Part shown: piece by piece, positions 21,711 to 31,920 of the stretch
Position numbering within the stretch: position 1 is the first letter of the stretch
Layout of the letters: each line of letters starts with the position of its first letter
Assembly (NCBI RefSeq): GCF_042186555.1
Contig: NC_133328.1
Span: 335,538,539 to 335,602,538 of the forward strand
DNA: 64,000 bases
Source of the DNA: Aquarana catesbeiana
Taxonomy: Eukaryota; Chordata; Amphibia; Anura; Ranidae
Direction of reading: 5' to 3'
Notes under the pieces: generated by a model
Databases searched by the model: none
What the model was told of the DNA's origin: nothing
What the model saw: only the letters and a program-made list of their open reading frames with translations
Made by a program: the position numbers and the translations under genes

Positions 21711-21760
21711 TATGCCCCGTACACACGGTCGGACTTTGTTCGGACAGTTCGACAACAAAA
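21711..21760 (+). repeat. Left terminal region of the Harbinger element
   Basis: Terminal inverted repeat ATGCCCCGTACACA plus the start of the GTCGGA-rich subterminal zone; the matching right end is at 28800-28888. Confidence 0.85.
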
Positions 21761-22197
21761 TCCTAGGATTTTTTCCGACGGATGTTGGCTCAAACTTGTT
21801 TTGCGTACACACGGTCGCACAAAGTTGTCGGAATTTCCAATCGCCAACAATGCAGTGACGTCAAGCACGTATGACGAGACTAGAAAAGGCCAGTTCAGAA
21901 CCAAGCGCGGCACCCTTTGGGCTTCTTTTGCTAATCTCGGGTTAGTAAAAGTTTGGTGAGAGACGATTCGTGCTTTTTCAGACTCGTGGCTTTCAGATCG
22001 TTTTCTGCGGTTCAGTTTGTGCTTGTGGGTTTGTATCTGCTCTTCATTGCGTGCAAGCAGGTTCCGCGTGACTTTAAGTAGTCATTGTGTTCTTGTTCGT
22101 TTTTTTTGTTACTGTTTTTCAGGTCGCTCTTCACAGGCCTTGCTGTTCTTCATTGCGTTCTGTTACTTTGTTCTGAGCAGCCGACCGTTTTCTAGCC

Positions 22198-24363
22198 ATG
22201 TTTCGTATATGTACTCCTCGCAGAGTTCGTGCTGTGCGGGGGCTTGGTTTTGGGGTCCTGACCTTGACACAAGTCCAGTCCATGAACAGGGTGGGGAGGA
22301 GTTCATGGACCAAGAATTGGTTGCTTCAGCGTGACCAGTTCTCTCATATACCTTTGCTCTGTGAGATCCGTGAGAATAATCCTGATGATTTCAGGAACTT
22401 TCTCCGGATGACGGACCCCGTATTTCACCGCCTGCTGGCTTCGCTGACCCCCTATATCAGCAGGCAGGATACCTGCACGAGGCAAGCCATCACTCCGGAG
22501 CAGAAGCTCGTCGCTACCCTGCGGTACTTGGTGACAGGGAGAAGCCTGCAGGACCTCAAGTTCTCAACAGGCATCTCCCCCCAGGCTCTGGGGATCATTA
22601 TCCCAGAGACCTGTTCTGCCATCATACAGGTCCTGCAGAAGGAGTATATGAAGGTAAGATTTTTATCCTTTAATATCACATTTGATTGTATTTAATGTTT
22701 GCTAAGATATTGTATATCTTTCCTCATTCCCTAATTACCATGATTGGAATATGCTGTGAATGTCCCCTTTGTCCTCATTCATGCAGGATTTTTAGGTAAT
22801 TATTTTTTTACTCCTTCATACATATCTGCCTTTACTTACCTCCCCAACATGCTCTCCTGCCCCTATAGTCACCTCATGTAGTCACTTAACAATGTATTTT
22901 ATCAGCTCCATAGTAGTGCTTTACCCCAAACATCCCTAAAATGTTTAGAAATGTGATTTTTGCTTTAAATTTAGGCAGAGTGCCAGAGGCTTTTTTTTTG
23001 TGGTGTCCCCAAATCATTTTTAGTAACCCTCCCTCCCCCCAACTGCTAAGTCAGCTGATCCCAATTCTCTATCTATCCTCAATCATCTATCTGCTGACTT
23101 TGCCAAACCCATACACATTACACCCATCTCTTTACTGGTCAGATGTATGGATGAATTCCCCAAAGCATGTAGTGCAAGGGCCTGCCTGTATACTTTCCAG
23201 TGGTAGTGTTTAAAGTTTTTGTATTCTATTATTATCTTGATAGGTAATATCATAATGTCCAAATGTCCTCAAATGTGTACAGTGTGTATTTATATCTTTG
23301 TATTATGACACTTCTTACCTGTCCAGTGGGCTGCCAATAGTGTAACTAAGGAGGGGCTGTTACAAGTAATACCCTGTATTTAGGCATTCATCTCTCAATG
23401 AAGTGAAGAGGGTTACCTGTCCAAGATTCCACCCCCCCTATAATGTTAGAAATGGCCCATGGGGGGGGGGATATGATAGGTGTACCTTATACTTTGGTGT
23501 TAATTTCCCCTTAATAAATGCTATCTGGAGGTTGGCCAAGAATGTTTCTGCCTAATCTGCTTGCCATGTTTATGTGCAAAAATAGTAATTTATTTTTGTT
23601 TTCCTCAACAGTTTCCTTCCACGCCACAGGAATGGCAGACTGTGGCCTCCCACTTTGCCCAGCGGTGGGACTTTCCTAACTGCGGAGGGGCAATTGATGG
23701 GAAACACGTCCACATCGTCCCACCACCCAACTCGGTGTCATACTATTTCAACTATAAGGGGTTCAATAGTATTGTGATGTTGGCAGTGGTGTCGGCTAAT
23801 TACGACTTCTTGTATGTGGACGTTGGGAAGAATGGCCGGATGTCCGATGGTGGAGTCATCGCCCAGACGGAGTTCTACAGGTGTCTCCAGAATGGCAGCT
23901 TGGACTTGCCACCTCCAGAGGACAATGTGGAAGGACTCCCATTCGTCTTTGTTGCGGATGAAGCATTTGCGCTGGGGGACCATCTTATGCGGCCATTCCC
24001 GATGAGGACCCTCACCCCGGAACAGAGGGTTTTTAATTACTGGCTGGCCAGAGCCAGAAGAGTGGTGGAGAACACATTTGGAATCATGGCCAGTTACGCC
24101 TATTTCTGACACCCATCCATATGGCGGAGTATAAACGTAATCATCTAATCCTGGCGTGCTGTGTTCTCCATAACTTTTTACACCAACATTCTGCCAACTA
24201 TGCTGGCTCAGTTGGGCCTGAGGCCGGAAATCTACATGATACAACCCTGACGGCGCTTGAAAGTGGCCGTCCTGGCTTGCTCTCCCTGAGTGCCCGTGAT
24301 GTCCGGTTAAGATACCTTGAGTTCTTTGTGGGTAGGGGGCCATCAATGCCAGACAATTTGTGA
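22198..24363 (+). pseudogene. PIF/Harbinger DDE transposase, two exons, one frameshift
   Basis: Exon 1 runs from ATG 22198 to 22653 and ends at AAG|GTAAGA. The intron (22654-23611) ends TTCCTCAACAG. Exon 2 starts at 23612 in phase 0. Exon 1 carries the helix-rich N-terminal domain (NFLRMTDPVFHRLLASL; LVATLRYLVTGRSLQDL). Exon 2 has the DDE_4 (HARBI1-like) catalytic domain: D in GAIDGKHVHI, D in FVADEAF and E in VVENTFGI, all present. About 24096 a single base appears to be missing: the frame hits TGA at 24107-24109, while the next frame continues RLFLTPIH into MAEYKRNHLILACCVLHNF and ends TGA at 24361. With that one-base break it is a pseudogene here, or a sequencing error. AATAAA follows at 24375. 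The enzyme would excise and reinsert the element with its Myb-like partner. Confidence 0.88.
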
Positions 24364-24374
24364 AGCATTTATCA

Positions 24375-24391
24375 AATAAAAAAAAAAAATT
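24375..24391 (+). terminator. Polyadenylation signal of the Harbinger transposase gene
   Basis: AATAAA at 24375-24380 in an A-rich run, 12 bases after the stop codon. Confidence 0.65.
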
Positions 24392-24950
24392 AATCTTTGG
24401 TGACATTTACTGCTTGTGTTTGTTTTAGCTGACAGCAATGTGTGGAGTCCTGAAAATGGCGTGATTGTGTAACCTTATAGAAAGCACTGTTGGCTGTTAT
24501 TTACTAAAGGCGTATACACTTTTTATACTACAAGTGCACTTGAAACTGCACTGAAACTGCACTTGTAGTGCAAAGAGGATTTGCCCTTAGGAAATAACCA
24601 CCATTTTCTCAGAAAACAGCAATTACATCACCACAAAAGTGTTGTAGCGTTGAGACAATAATGCACACATTCTTGATTAACAAACCTTTTAATACCTGCA
24701 CAATCACATGTGCATTTAGAAACGGTTTTTAAAACAAACCAACATGTTTGTTGTATAACAATTTTTGGGGTGGCATTATCAAAATAGAAATGTCCATTTA
24801 CTATAAAACAGGCCTGTGTAAAACCAAGAAGAAACACAAAAAACTTGAACTTACAAAGTTCACATATGGTAAAACTTGAAGGCAATATCAGACATGAGTA
24901 TTTAGGAACTGTGTTTGAAATTGAGTACAGATGGGGTGAAGTCACCCCTT

Positions 24951-25172
24951 GAAAAGCCAAATTTGGAAGATGCACACCAATTTACCAATGTCAACATGTG
25001 CTAGCTGCCATCACGGGGGATCAAGGGACATGTTTTGGGGGAGCAACCCCTTCCTCACAGCTACTTTATTATTGAGGAAGGGGTTGCACCCCCAAAACGC
25101 GTCCATTGATCTCCCGTGATGGCAGATAGCACATGTTGGCACACTGTGTGCATCCTCCAAATTTGGCTTTTC
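24951..25172. repeat. Imperfect palindrome between the convergent Harbinger genes
   Basis: Arms of about 95 bp (24951-25057 and 25072-25172) match in inverse, for example AAAGCCAAATTTGG against CCAAATTTGGCTTT, and CCCCTTCCTCA against TGAGGAAGGGG around a short loop. It lies between the 3' ends of the transposase and the Myb-like gene. Confidence 0.82.
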
Positions 25173-25236
25173 GAAACATCGCTCAAAAATTTAAAAGATT
25201 GTAGCACACAAAAAAAGATAGTGATTTTGTGGGGTT

Positions 25237-26554
25237 TTAAATTCGCCCCAAAACATCAATGATGTTATTATTTTTTTGAATCACATCATTGATTTTTTTC
25301 TTGAGGTTTTCCAATTCTAAATTACACCCCATGATCTCCCCGATCAGGATCTGGGCACTTTCTGATGTGAAAGGATCTCGATCCATAACATCACGATCAC
25401 CTAAAAAGAGAGAAACCAAACAAAAACAGGTATCAAAAAACTGCCAGCATCCATTTCTTACCTGAGTCTGTTGTCGCAGACACTCACTTGTTGTGGTGCC
25501 AATTCTTCCTCCTCCTGCTCAGCTTGTGTTGGGGGTATTTCACCTTCTTCCAGAGGTGGGGGGTCTCTGGTCTCCTCGGATGAGGGGTGTCCTCCGAGTC
25601 TTTTCTCCCCTATGTAAAACAAAAATGGTATAATTAGCACACAGATATTTGATGGCAGAACTCTAAATAGGAAACATTGCTTGGAAGTGGGGTACAATTG
25701 TCAATTTTAGCAGAGTTCCAAGATGTAGCTTTTTTAGTGTCCTTTGTCAACCTGCAATACTTTACCTGTTTTGTACAAGCTTCACAGATGGAGCCCCCCC
25801 TATAGTATACACTGGAGCACCTGTGTGCCCCCCCTAATAAAAATGGTGTTCTTGTGTCCCACACTAGTGCTCCAGTGTCCGGATGTGAAACAGCTGCTGA
25901 GTGTCCTCTCCTTACACAGAATCTAGTTTGCATTTCATTCTAGTAACAAAGCCATCTACACAACCAAATATTTTGCATCCAAGTAGGCCCTAAAAAAAGT
26001 AGGAAAATGCATATGGCCTAAACAATGGTGTTTTAGAGGCCGAAAAAAAAATGTTTGATACGAACGAATAATGGGCCCATAAACATTAAAATTGACATTT
26101 TAAACTGTACAACACTTAGGAAAAGCATATGGAGCAGCACAAACGTAATAAACATAAAAGGAATAGGAACACAGCACAACTACTTACTTTTTTGCAGCAC
26201 TCTCCGGATCTTTCTGTACTGCTCGGGCTCTCTTAATTTCAGGTCCGACCACCGCTTCCTGAGCTGATCTTTCGATCTTCGTACCCCGAAATTCCTGTGC
26301 AGACTTTTGACCACTTTCGCAATGATCTTGGCCTTTCTGATATTGGGGTTGGGGTAAGGTCCATACTTTCCATCATAGTCGGCCTTCTTCAGGATGTCGA
26401 CCATCTCCAACATCTCCCCAAAGGACATATTTGTGGCCTTAAATCTTCTCCTTCTGGATCGAGACATGTCCGGATCCGGGCTTTCTTCCTCCTCCTCCTC
26501 GTTCCTGTAATTAGCACGCACCTGCTCTGACTCCGCCATGTGCTCTTCACCCAC
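25237..26554 (-). CDS. Harbinger Myb/SANT-like DNA-binding protein, three exons, reading uncertain
   Basis: On the minus strand, exon 1 starts at ATG 26554 and ends at 26188 before GTAAGTA. It encodes an acidic start and then a Myb/SANT-like three-helix region: MSFGEMLEMVDILKKADYDG, then KAKIIAKVVKSLHRNFGV and RKRWSDLKLREPEQYRKIRR. Exon 2 (about 25609-25462) is Pro/Glu-rich. Exon 3 (25400-25237) encodes a short coiled coil (MGCNLELENLKKKINDVIQKN) and ends with TAA. Exon 1 to 2 joins in frame; the exon 2 to 3 junction does not fit in phase with the best GTAAGA donor, so a small indel or another donor is involved. In Harbinger elements a Myb-like protein binds terminal DNA and brings the transposase to the nucleus. 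The gene diverges from the MADF gene. Confidence 0.78.
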
Positions 26555-26829
26555 TGCGCTGAACGAAAAGGGGCGGGGAATAGACTAGAATGAACGTCAG
26601 GGGCGGGCGGAGTTACACGCATGCGCAGTGTGTATAAAGCGTACCACACGTGCGTATTATGTATGATCTGTGAGCGGAGGAAGGAGCATTGGAGGCGCCG
26701 ATCGTAAGAACGAAGGTGAGAGACATATTTGTGCCTATACTGCTTCTACATTGAGACCTATATTGTAACAAGATCAGTAGAGTTTGGCCTGACATTAGGG
26801 TTTGTCTTGTGTTGTGTCTTGCAGTGAAA
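26555..26829. promoter_or_regulatory. Shared upstream region of the divergent Myb-like and MADF genes
   Basis: About 275 bases between the two start codons, with GGGGCGGGG (Sp1-like, about 26570), GGGGCGGGCGG (about 26600) and CACACGTGCG (E-box-like, about 26645). A donor-like GAAG|GTGAGA at about 26715 and an acceptor TCTTGCAG at 26823 suggest a 5' UTR intron for the MADF gene. A bidirectional promoter is inference from layout. Confidence 0.5.
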
Positions 26830-27846
26830 ATGGATATCTTACAAGATAATGACTTCATGGCAATATTCATTGACATGTTCAGGGAGCTGCCTTGTCTGTG
26901 GGAGATCAACCACCCACATTACAGGAACCAAACAAAGAGGAAGGCAGCGCTGGATCAATTGTTGGAAATTGTGAAGCAGGTGATCCCCACGGCAGACATC
27001 ACATATTTGAAGATCCTAATTGGTGGCCTGAGGAGCACATATGTAAGGGAGCGCCAGAAAGTCCAGGATTCGCAGAGATCCGGAGCTGCAGATGACATCT
27101 ATGTCCCCAGGATGTGGTACTATGACAGGCTGCATTTTCTGGCAGGACAGACTGAACCCAGGTCATCACTCTCCAGTCTTTCTTCCACAATTCCTTCCCC
27201 CCCAGCTGAGGCTTCTGACGCCCAACCTGGGCCTTCCAGGCAGCAACATGTGGAGGAGCCCAGATTGAGCCAGGTATAGCATTCCTCTAAATATTGCTGG
27301 TTGTCCAATCAATGATGTTAACTAGATGTTAGTTTGGATTACTAATTTCTGATTGTGATTGATGATGCAAAAACTAAAACCATGTCCCTTTTTCATACAC
27401 AGAGAAGTCTCAGCCAGGAGGTGGCCGGGCCGAGCCGGCTGCCTGATCTGCAGGTCCCTCCCCTACACCTGGAAAGAGGAAGTGGCAGGAGGAGGAGTGC
27501 CCTAGAGGAGGCTGCCATAGGCCTCTTTTGGAGGGTTACAGAGGCCCTGGGAGCACCACACACCGTGGAGGATGACTTCGCTGCCATCATTGCCTCTAAA
27601 ATGCAGAGGATGGAGGAGGGACAACAACTCATGTGTGAGTCGTTAATATTGGAGGCTCTTAATAAGGGGATGAGGGCCCAAATTACATCTGATACACACC
27701 TTTGTGAACACATGGTCCTCCTCCTCCTCCTGCAGGTCCTCCTCCTCCTCCTCCTTCTCCTCCAGGTCCTCCTAGTCCTCCTCCTCCTCCATGTTCTACT
27801 CCTCCTCCTGCCACATCTCCAACAGCAGAGCCACAGCCCAGAATGA
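26830..27846 (+). pseudogene. Harbinger-encoded MADF-domain protein, 3' part frameshifted
   Basis: Coding exon from ATG 26830 to about 27273 (CCAG|GTATAG). Its start FMAIFIDMFRELPCLWEINH and following ITYLKILIGGLRSTYVRERQK, then MWYYDRLHFLAGQ, match the MADF (Myb/SANT-like in Adf-1) pattern. The next exon begins near 27403 after TACACAG with a Ser/Arg-rich stretch and a helix (AALEEAAIGLFWRV-like, EDDFAAIIASKMQRMEE). From about 27710 a (CCT)n tract shifts the frame: the open frame becomes Leu/Val repeats, while the frame with Pro/Gly repeats leads to PTAEPQPRMKHGRKTRK and a stop, a likely basic nuclear signal. AATAAA lies at 28125. MADF genes have been linked to PIF elements in insects; its role here, probably DNA or transposase binding, is inferred. 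Confidence 0.75.
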
Positions 27847-27849
27847 AGC

Positions 27850-28061
27850 ATGGAAGGAAGACCAGAAAGTGAGGACCCTGGGTTCAGTCTGGTCAGCCAA
27901 AAGATGCAGCCTCTTGTGGTACCACAGCCTGGGGACACAGATGTCATCTGCTGCTTTCCAGATCTCTGGGACTTCTGGACCAGACTGCCCTCCCTTACAT
28001 ATGGACTCCTCAGGCCACCAATTTTGATGTTCAAGAATTGATGTCTGCCCTGGGGGTCCAA
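27850..28061 (-). pseudogene. Inverted partial duplicate of the MADF exon
   Basis: Read on the minus strand this stretch gives IKIGGLRSPYVREGSLVQKS and GCIFWLTRLNPGSSLSGL, which parallels ILIGGLRSTYVRERQKVQDS and LHFLAGQTEPRSSLSSL of the MADF exon at about 26985-27195. The nucleotide match is also visible in inverse. It lies directly after the basic C-terminus of the MADF gene and so would form a long hairpin in the MADF transcript's 3' region. Confidence 0.82.
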
Positions 28062-28124
28062 GGCTTTGCTAATTTCTGCTGTTTCTCCAGTGTTGCCTAC
28101 CTCTTTGTTTGGTTCTGAGCCCTT

Positions 28125-28130
28125 AATAAA
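28125..28130 (+). terminator. Polyadenylation signal of the MADF gene
   Basis: AATAAA followed by GGACTTTTGGTTTG, a typical downstream G/T-rich context. Confidence 0.6.
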
Positions 28131-28799
28131 GGACTTTTGGTTTGAATTATACTTGCCTATGTGTGTTTTCCTTCAAAAAGGACAGTTTGTTTGTGAGAAT
28201 TCAGGTACATTTCAAAAATACAATGTGAAATTAACAAGGGACACCAACAACAAACAATCTCCTTGAGATTAAATAATAAAAGATAATAATGGTGTTGTGG
28301 TAACTTGACACACAAAACATACACAAAAATAGTCTGGAGTAAAACTAAAAATAACATTAAACAAAGATCAGCCTTTGAAAAAATACAAACATAAAATCGA
28401 AAAGAAAAATGGCTTTAAATCAAAAAAAAAAAAAATTTTGTACGATGTGACAAATAACAATATATTCAGGGAAACCCAAGGAAAAAAAAAAAAATAAGTT
28501 TGTGAGAAGTGTGTGTGAATATGAGCAGCAAAACTACTTAATTCTTGTCACATTATAAAGAAGAAGAGAGTGCGCTGTATTAAACCATTTTTAACATTGC
28601 AGCGTGACGAAAGTGCTGTATCCATTGCGAACGCTAATTTTACCAGACCGAGCTGTTCCGTGTCAGAATTTCTTTTGAGCATGCGTGGCACTTTGTGCGT
28701 CGGAACAGGCCACACACGGTCGGAATTGACGCAATCGGATTTTGTTGTCGGAAAATTTTATATCCTGCTCTCAAACTTTGTATGTCGGAAAATCCGATG

Positions 28800-28888
28800 G
28801 AAAATGTCTGATGGAGCCCACACACGGTCGGAATTTTCGACAACACGCTCCGATCGGACATTTTCCATCCATGTGTACGGGGCATAAG
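28800..28888 (-). repeat. Right terminal region of the Harbinger element
   Basis: Ends with TGTGTACGGGGCATAA, inverse of the left end, and carries ACACACGGTCGGAATT and related words up to about 28700. Confidence 0.85.
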
Positions 28889-29293
28889 TGATTTCACCAC
28901 AACAAAGATACATAAAATGTCCCATATAGTGCAGTACCACTAGATTTCTTAAATCCTGTGCTGAGATTCCATCCTTTTTTTAAACATAAAAAGTCAAATC
29001 AAAAATATATCAAGCAAAGTCCATAGAATATGTAAATTCCATCGCTGTTCAATTATAAACTCTGAAAAGTATTCTATACAAAATTCCATATTTTTTGTTT
29101 GTCCTGGCTGAAAAAATACAATTTAATGTTCCCCCACAAAGGGTAATTTCACCATCCCTCTTGCCAACATATTAACATGCAACAAAGAACCAGCAGATTG
29201 ATTTTTTTTTTTTTGGACAGTCAGTTCATCTTGTATTTTGTTTAAAACTTAGCAGTTCTCTTTTGCGTGAAGGGTTTTTAACAATTAGCTACT
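28889..29293. other. AT-rich sequence, nothing recognised
   Basis: No open frame with recognisable content, no repeat seen. Confidence 0.5.
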
Positions 29294-29662
29294 TAAAGTG
29301 GAACTTTTTGCTGTTCATTCTCTCCCTCCAGCCTGCAAGTGAGTTGCAAGCTTTTTTGGGAAGAGAAGTGAGTACTATTTTATTCAGGTACCTGCTCCCA
29401 CCTCCGTAATCTTCACCTAGGTGAGGATAGCATCACTTGTTCCACCCCTGTCCCAGGAGGCTACGAAACCAGTCTGCCTGTGCTGCACAATTTCAAAATT
29501 TTCGCAGTGGGGAACTTTCTGGGATTTATCAGGAAGTAACAGCCTGCTCCCAAATCCAAGACGTTAGACTGGTAAATACCTAATTTTTAAAAGTCATCTG
29601 CTATAGTATTTGTAGCTGCTGACTTATAAAAGAAAAAACCTCAGTGAAGTTCCTCTATAAAG
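29294..29662. mobile_element. Short inverted-repeat element (TTTAAAGTGGAAC family)
   Basis: Starts CTTAAAGTGGAACTTTTTGC and ends GAAGTTCCTCTATAAAG, whose inverse resembles the start. The internal words GTAGCTGCTGACTT also occur in the element at 41575-42020, so the two belong to one family. The ends are diverged and the target duplication is unclear. Confidence 0.5.
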
Positions 29663-30441
29663 AACACTTTATGAGCAACACAAATTCAAGCAATACATTA
29701 TTCCAGGATTACTGATATACAAAAAAAATGTCTGTGTTCAGAATGAATAGTATCAACTTAGAATGTAACTGAAAAAAAGAAATTTGTTACAACTTGTAGC
29801 ATGTTTGCTAATACTTTTCTTGGGGGCAATCCATTTTAGAAGCATAAGAGAAATGTTATACATTGTCAGCTGAATTTAAAGATGTCTGAGCATGAAACAA
29901 AACTTACTGGTCCAAGAAATTTGATATAGTTCCTATCACTATATATATCAATGTAAAAGGTATTAAAAAGCAGAAAATTGAAAATGCATATTAAATTTAA
30001 TGATTTAACATGTTATCACAAAATGCCAGCTATTTTTAGTTTGCTTGTCCAATGTATTTGGAGGACATTTGCGCTTGAATTTCTAAATTATGACTGATGT
30101 ACTCATGAGAAGTAAGTACAGTACTTTATTGTTAGGATTTTTCCAGCCATTGCACAAGATTGTCATTGATTTGTGCAAGTACTGGGTTCGAAAAAACATT
30201 GCTTCGGGCAACATAATAATTAGATCCATTTCTTGTAAGGGCACACAAAATAACTTTGTGTGTCAAGAAAATATGCCTATTTATTATAATAATAGATTGT
30301 TCAGTTTCACACATTTCAGTGAATGATGATGATATTTTGAAAGAGTTCTCACCACCCTCACCAAAATGCTGTGAAAGATTCAGATTTATATTTTTTTCTA
30401 CATTATTATGTAGTATATTGATATTTTTGCCAATAACAACA

Positions 30442-30445
<4 letters not shown>

Positions 30446-30496
<51 letters not shown>
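30446..30496. repeat. (TA)n microsatellite
   Basis: About 50 bases of uninterrupted TA in AT-rich non-coding DNA. Confidence 0.95.
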
Positions 30497-30499
<3 letters not shown>

Positions 30500-30926
30500 A
30501 CAACCATGCAATACTTTTTTTTATAGCCATCTAATTATTTATTAAATACAGGACATTAAGTTAAAGAAGTTACATTAGGTTGAACATTAAGGTGTATTTG
30601 TGGTGATAATTATATAAACAACATACAGTTGTTTATGTATAGCAACAACATAAGTGTTGCTCTCTAAATAACCTGGAGAACAAATATGTAGTTGTGGTGG
30701 GGAGCTTAGAGGGCACTTTATGAATAAAAACTATTGCAACAGTTGCAGTTTTCCGAATGTGGATACTCTCAAACAGCAAATATATATAAATACTAATAAA
30801 ATATATAATAGCGCTTGTGTAAAAGTTGTAAATAGAGACATTAACAGAACATTATCAGTATTGTATAAAACATTATCAGTACCTATAGGAGTTATCTAAA
30901 ATAAATGCAGCCTTACCAATTGCTTC
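30497..30926. other. AT-rich sequence, nothing recognised
   Basis: No gene. A diverged direct repeat of about 30840-30960 recurs at about 31720-31840 (shared GTACCT...GGAATTATCT and AAATAAATGCAG words). Confidence 0.45.
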
Positions 30927-31368
30927 ATTTTCAGCACTGTGTACTGAAATGCTTCTTAGGATATTCTAGATAGAATGAGTGCTTGGACTCCAAAGGGATA
31001 CACATAAATATAATGTAGCAACCACTCTGTCAGCCCACTGTCTGAGTTGACTTGGAACAGTGCTTGTCAGATAAAAGAAAAAAAATCTTGCCTCAAAGGA
31101 ACAATGTATTCCGTTAAAGCCATATACTCATTTGTTCAGCAACTGTATCAGCTTACTTTAAATCTTTAGTCCAAAAGAAACTTGCTGATCTGTGGCCAGC
31201 AGTTCAGAAAATGTTTCCCTCAGATAGTCTGGCGCATGCGTGGTTGTGATTGTCAGCTTTTACACATCAGCGGCTGCCACATTTTAATTATTTGTATCGC
31301 TTTGGAGTCCACACACTCATATGAATTGATTGATTACCCTTAGAAGCATTTCAGTACACAGGGCTGAA
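30927..31368. repeat. Foldback (inverted-repeat) element
   Basis: The arms 30927-31040 and 31252-31368 are inverse copies: CACTGTGTACTGAAATGCTTC against GAAGCATTTCAGTACACAGGG, and GGACTCCAAAGGGATAC against GTATCGCTTTGGAGTCC. The loop of about 210 bases has no coding content. One arm is repeated again near 31720-31840, so the family has further copies. Confidence 0.8.
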
Positions 31369-31719
31369 TATGAGCAATAGACAAGGCTGCTTTTAGTTTA
31401 GATAGTTCATAACATAACCTCCTATATACAAAAGGCCAAAACCCGTACTGTTTTTAATTCAAAATGATTCCTTTTTATTACAACATAACACGTAACACGT
31501 AATAGTAATTACTGTAGTAACTTAATTTCTTGATGGGGGGGCTGGAGCTCTGCTTTAACTCCCAATGTTTGTTAAAGATTCTTCCAACAGTCCAGCTCCA
31601 CTCAAGTTTTTTGTACACATTGTTTGATGGTCCCATATTTGACTTTGTGGGTGTTTCTCTGGATAGATGGATATTGTACATTTTGTTTGGCCCCATTTAA
31701 TGTTAAACAAATAGAGAAA

Positions 31720-31920
31720 GTAACAGAACAATATCTGTGACATATAAAACTATACCCGTACCTGTGGGAATTATCTTAAATAAATGCAGTTTTGCCTATT
31801 GCTAGTTTCAACCCTGTGTACTAAAAAGCTTCTTGGGGTAATAAATTGAATAGCATCCATTGCTTCACAAAATAAACTCTATATACAAATACACAACAGG
31901 CCCAAACCCTTTGTTGTTTT
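31720..31920. repeat. Diverged copy of the foldback arm and its flank
   Basis: Shares AACCCTGTGTACTAAAAAGCTTCTTGG and flanking words with 30840-30960 at moderate identity. Confidence 0.55.

Larger units (their letters stand above)
21711..28888 (+). mobile_element. PIF/Harbinger DNA transposon with three genes (7.2 kb)
   Basis: The left end reads TTATGCCCCGTACACACGG and the right end is its inverse, with TGTGTACGGGGCATAA at 28873-28888. Subterminal regions on both sides repeat TCCGAC/GTCGGA words near ACACACGGTCGG. Flanks are TTA on the left and TAA on the right, compatible with the TWA target preference but not an exact direct duplication; AT or TA as a 2-bp duplication also fits. Inside are a DDE transposase with one intron (+), a Myb/SANT-like gene (-) and a MADF gene (+). 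Confidence 0.88.
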
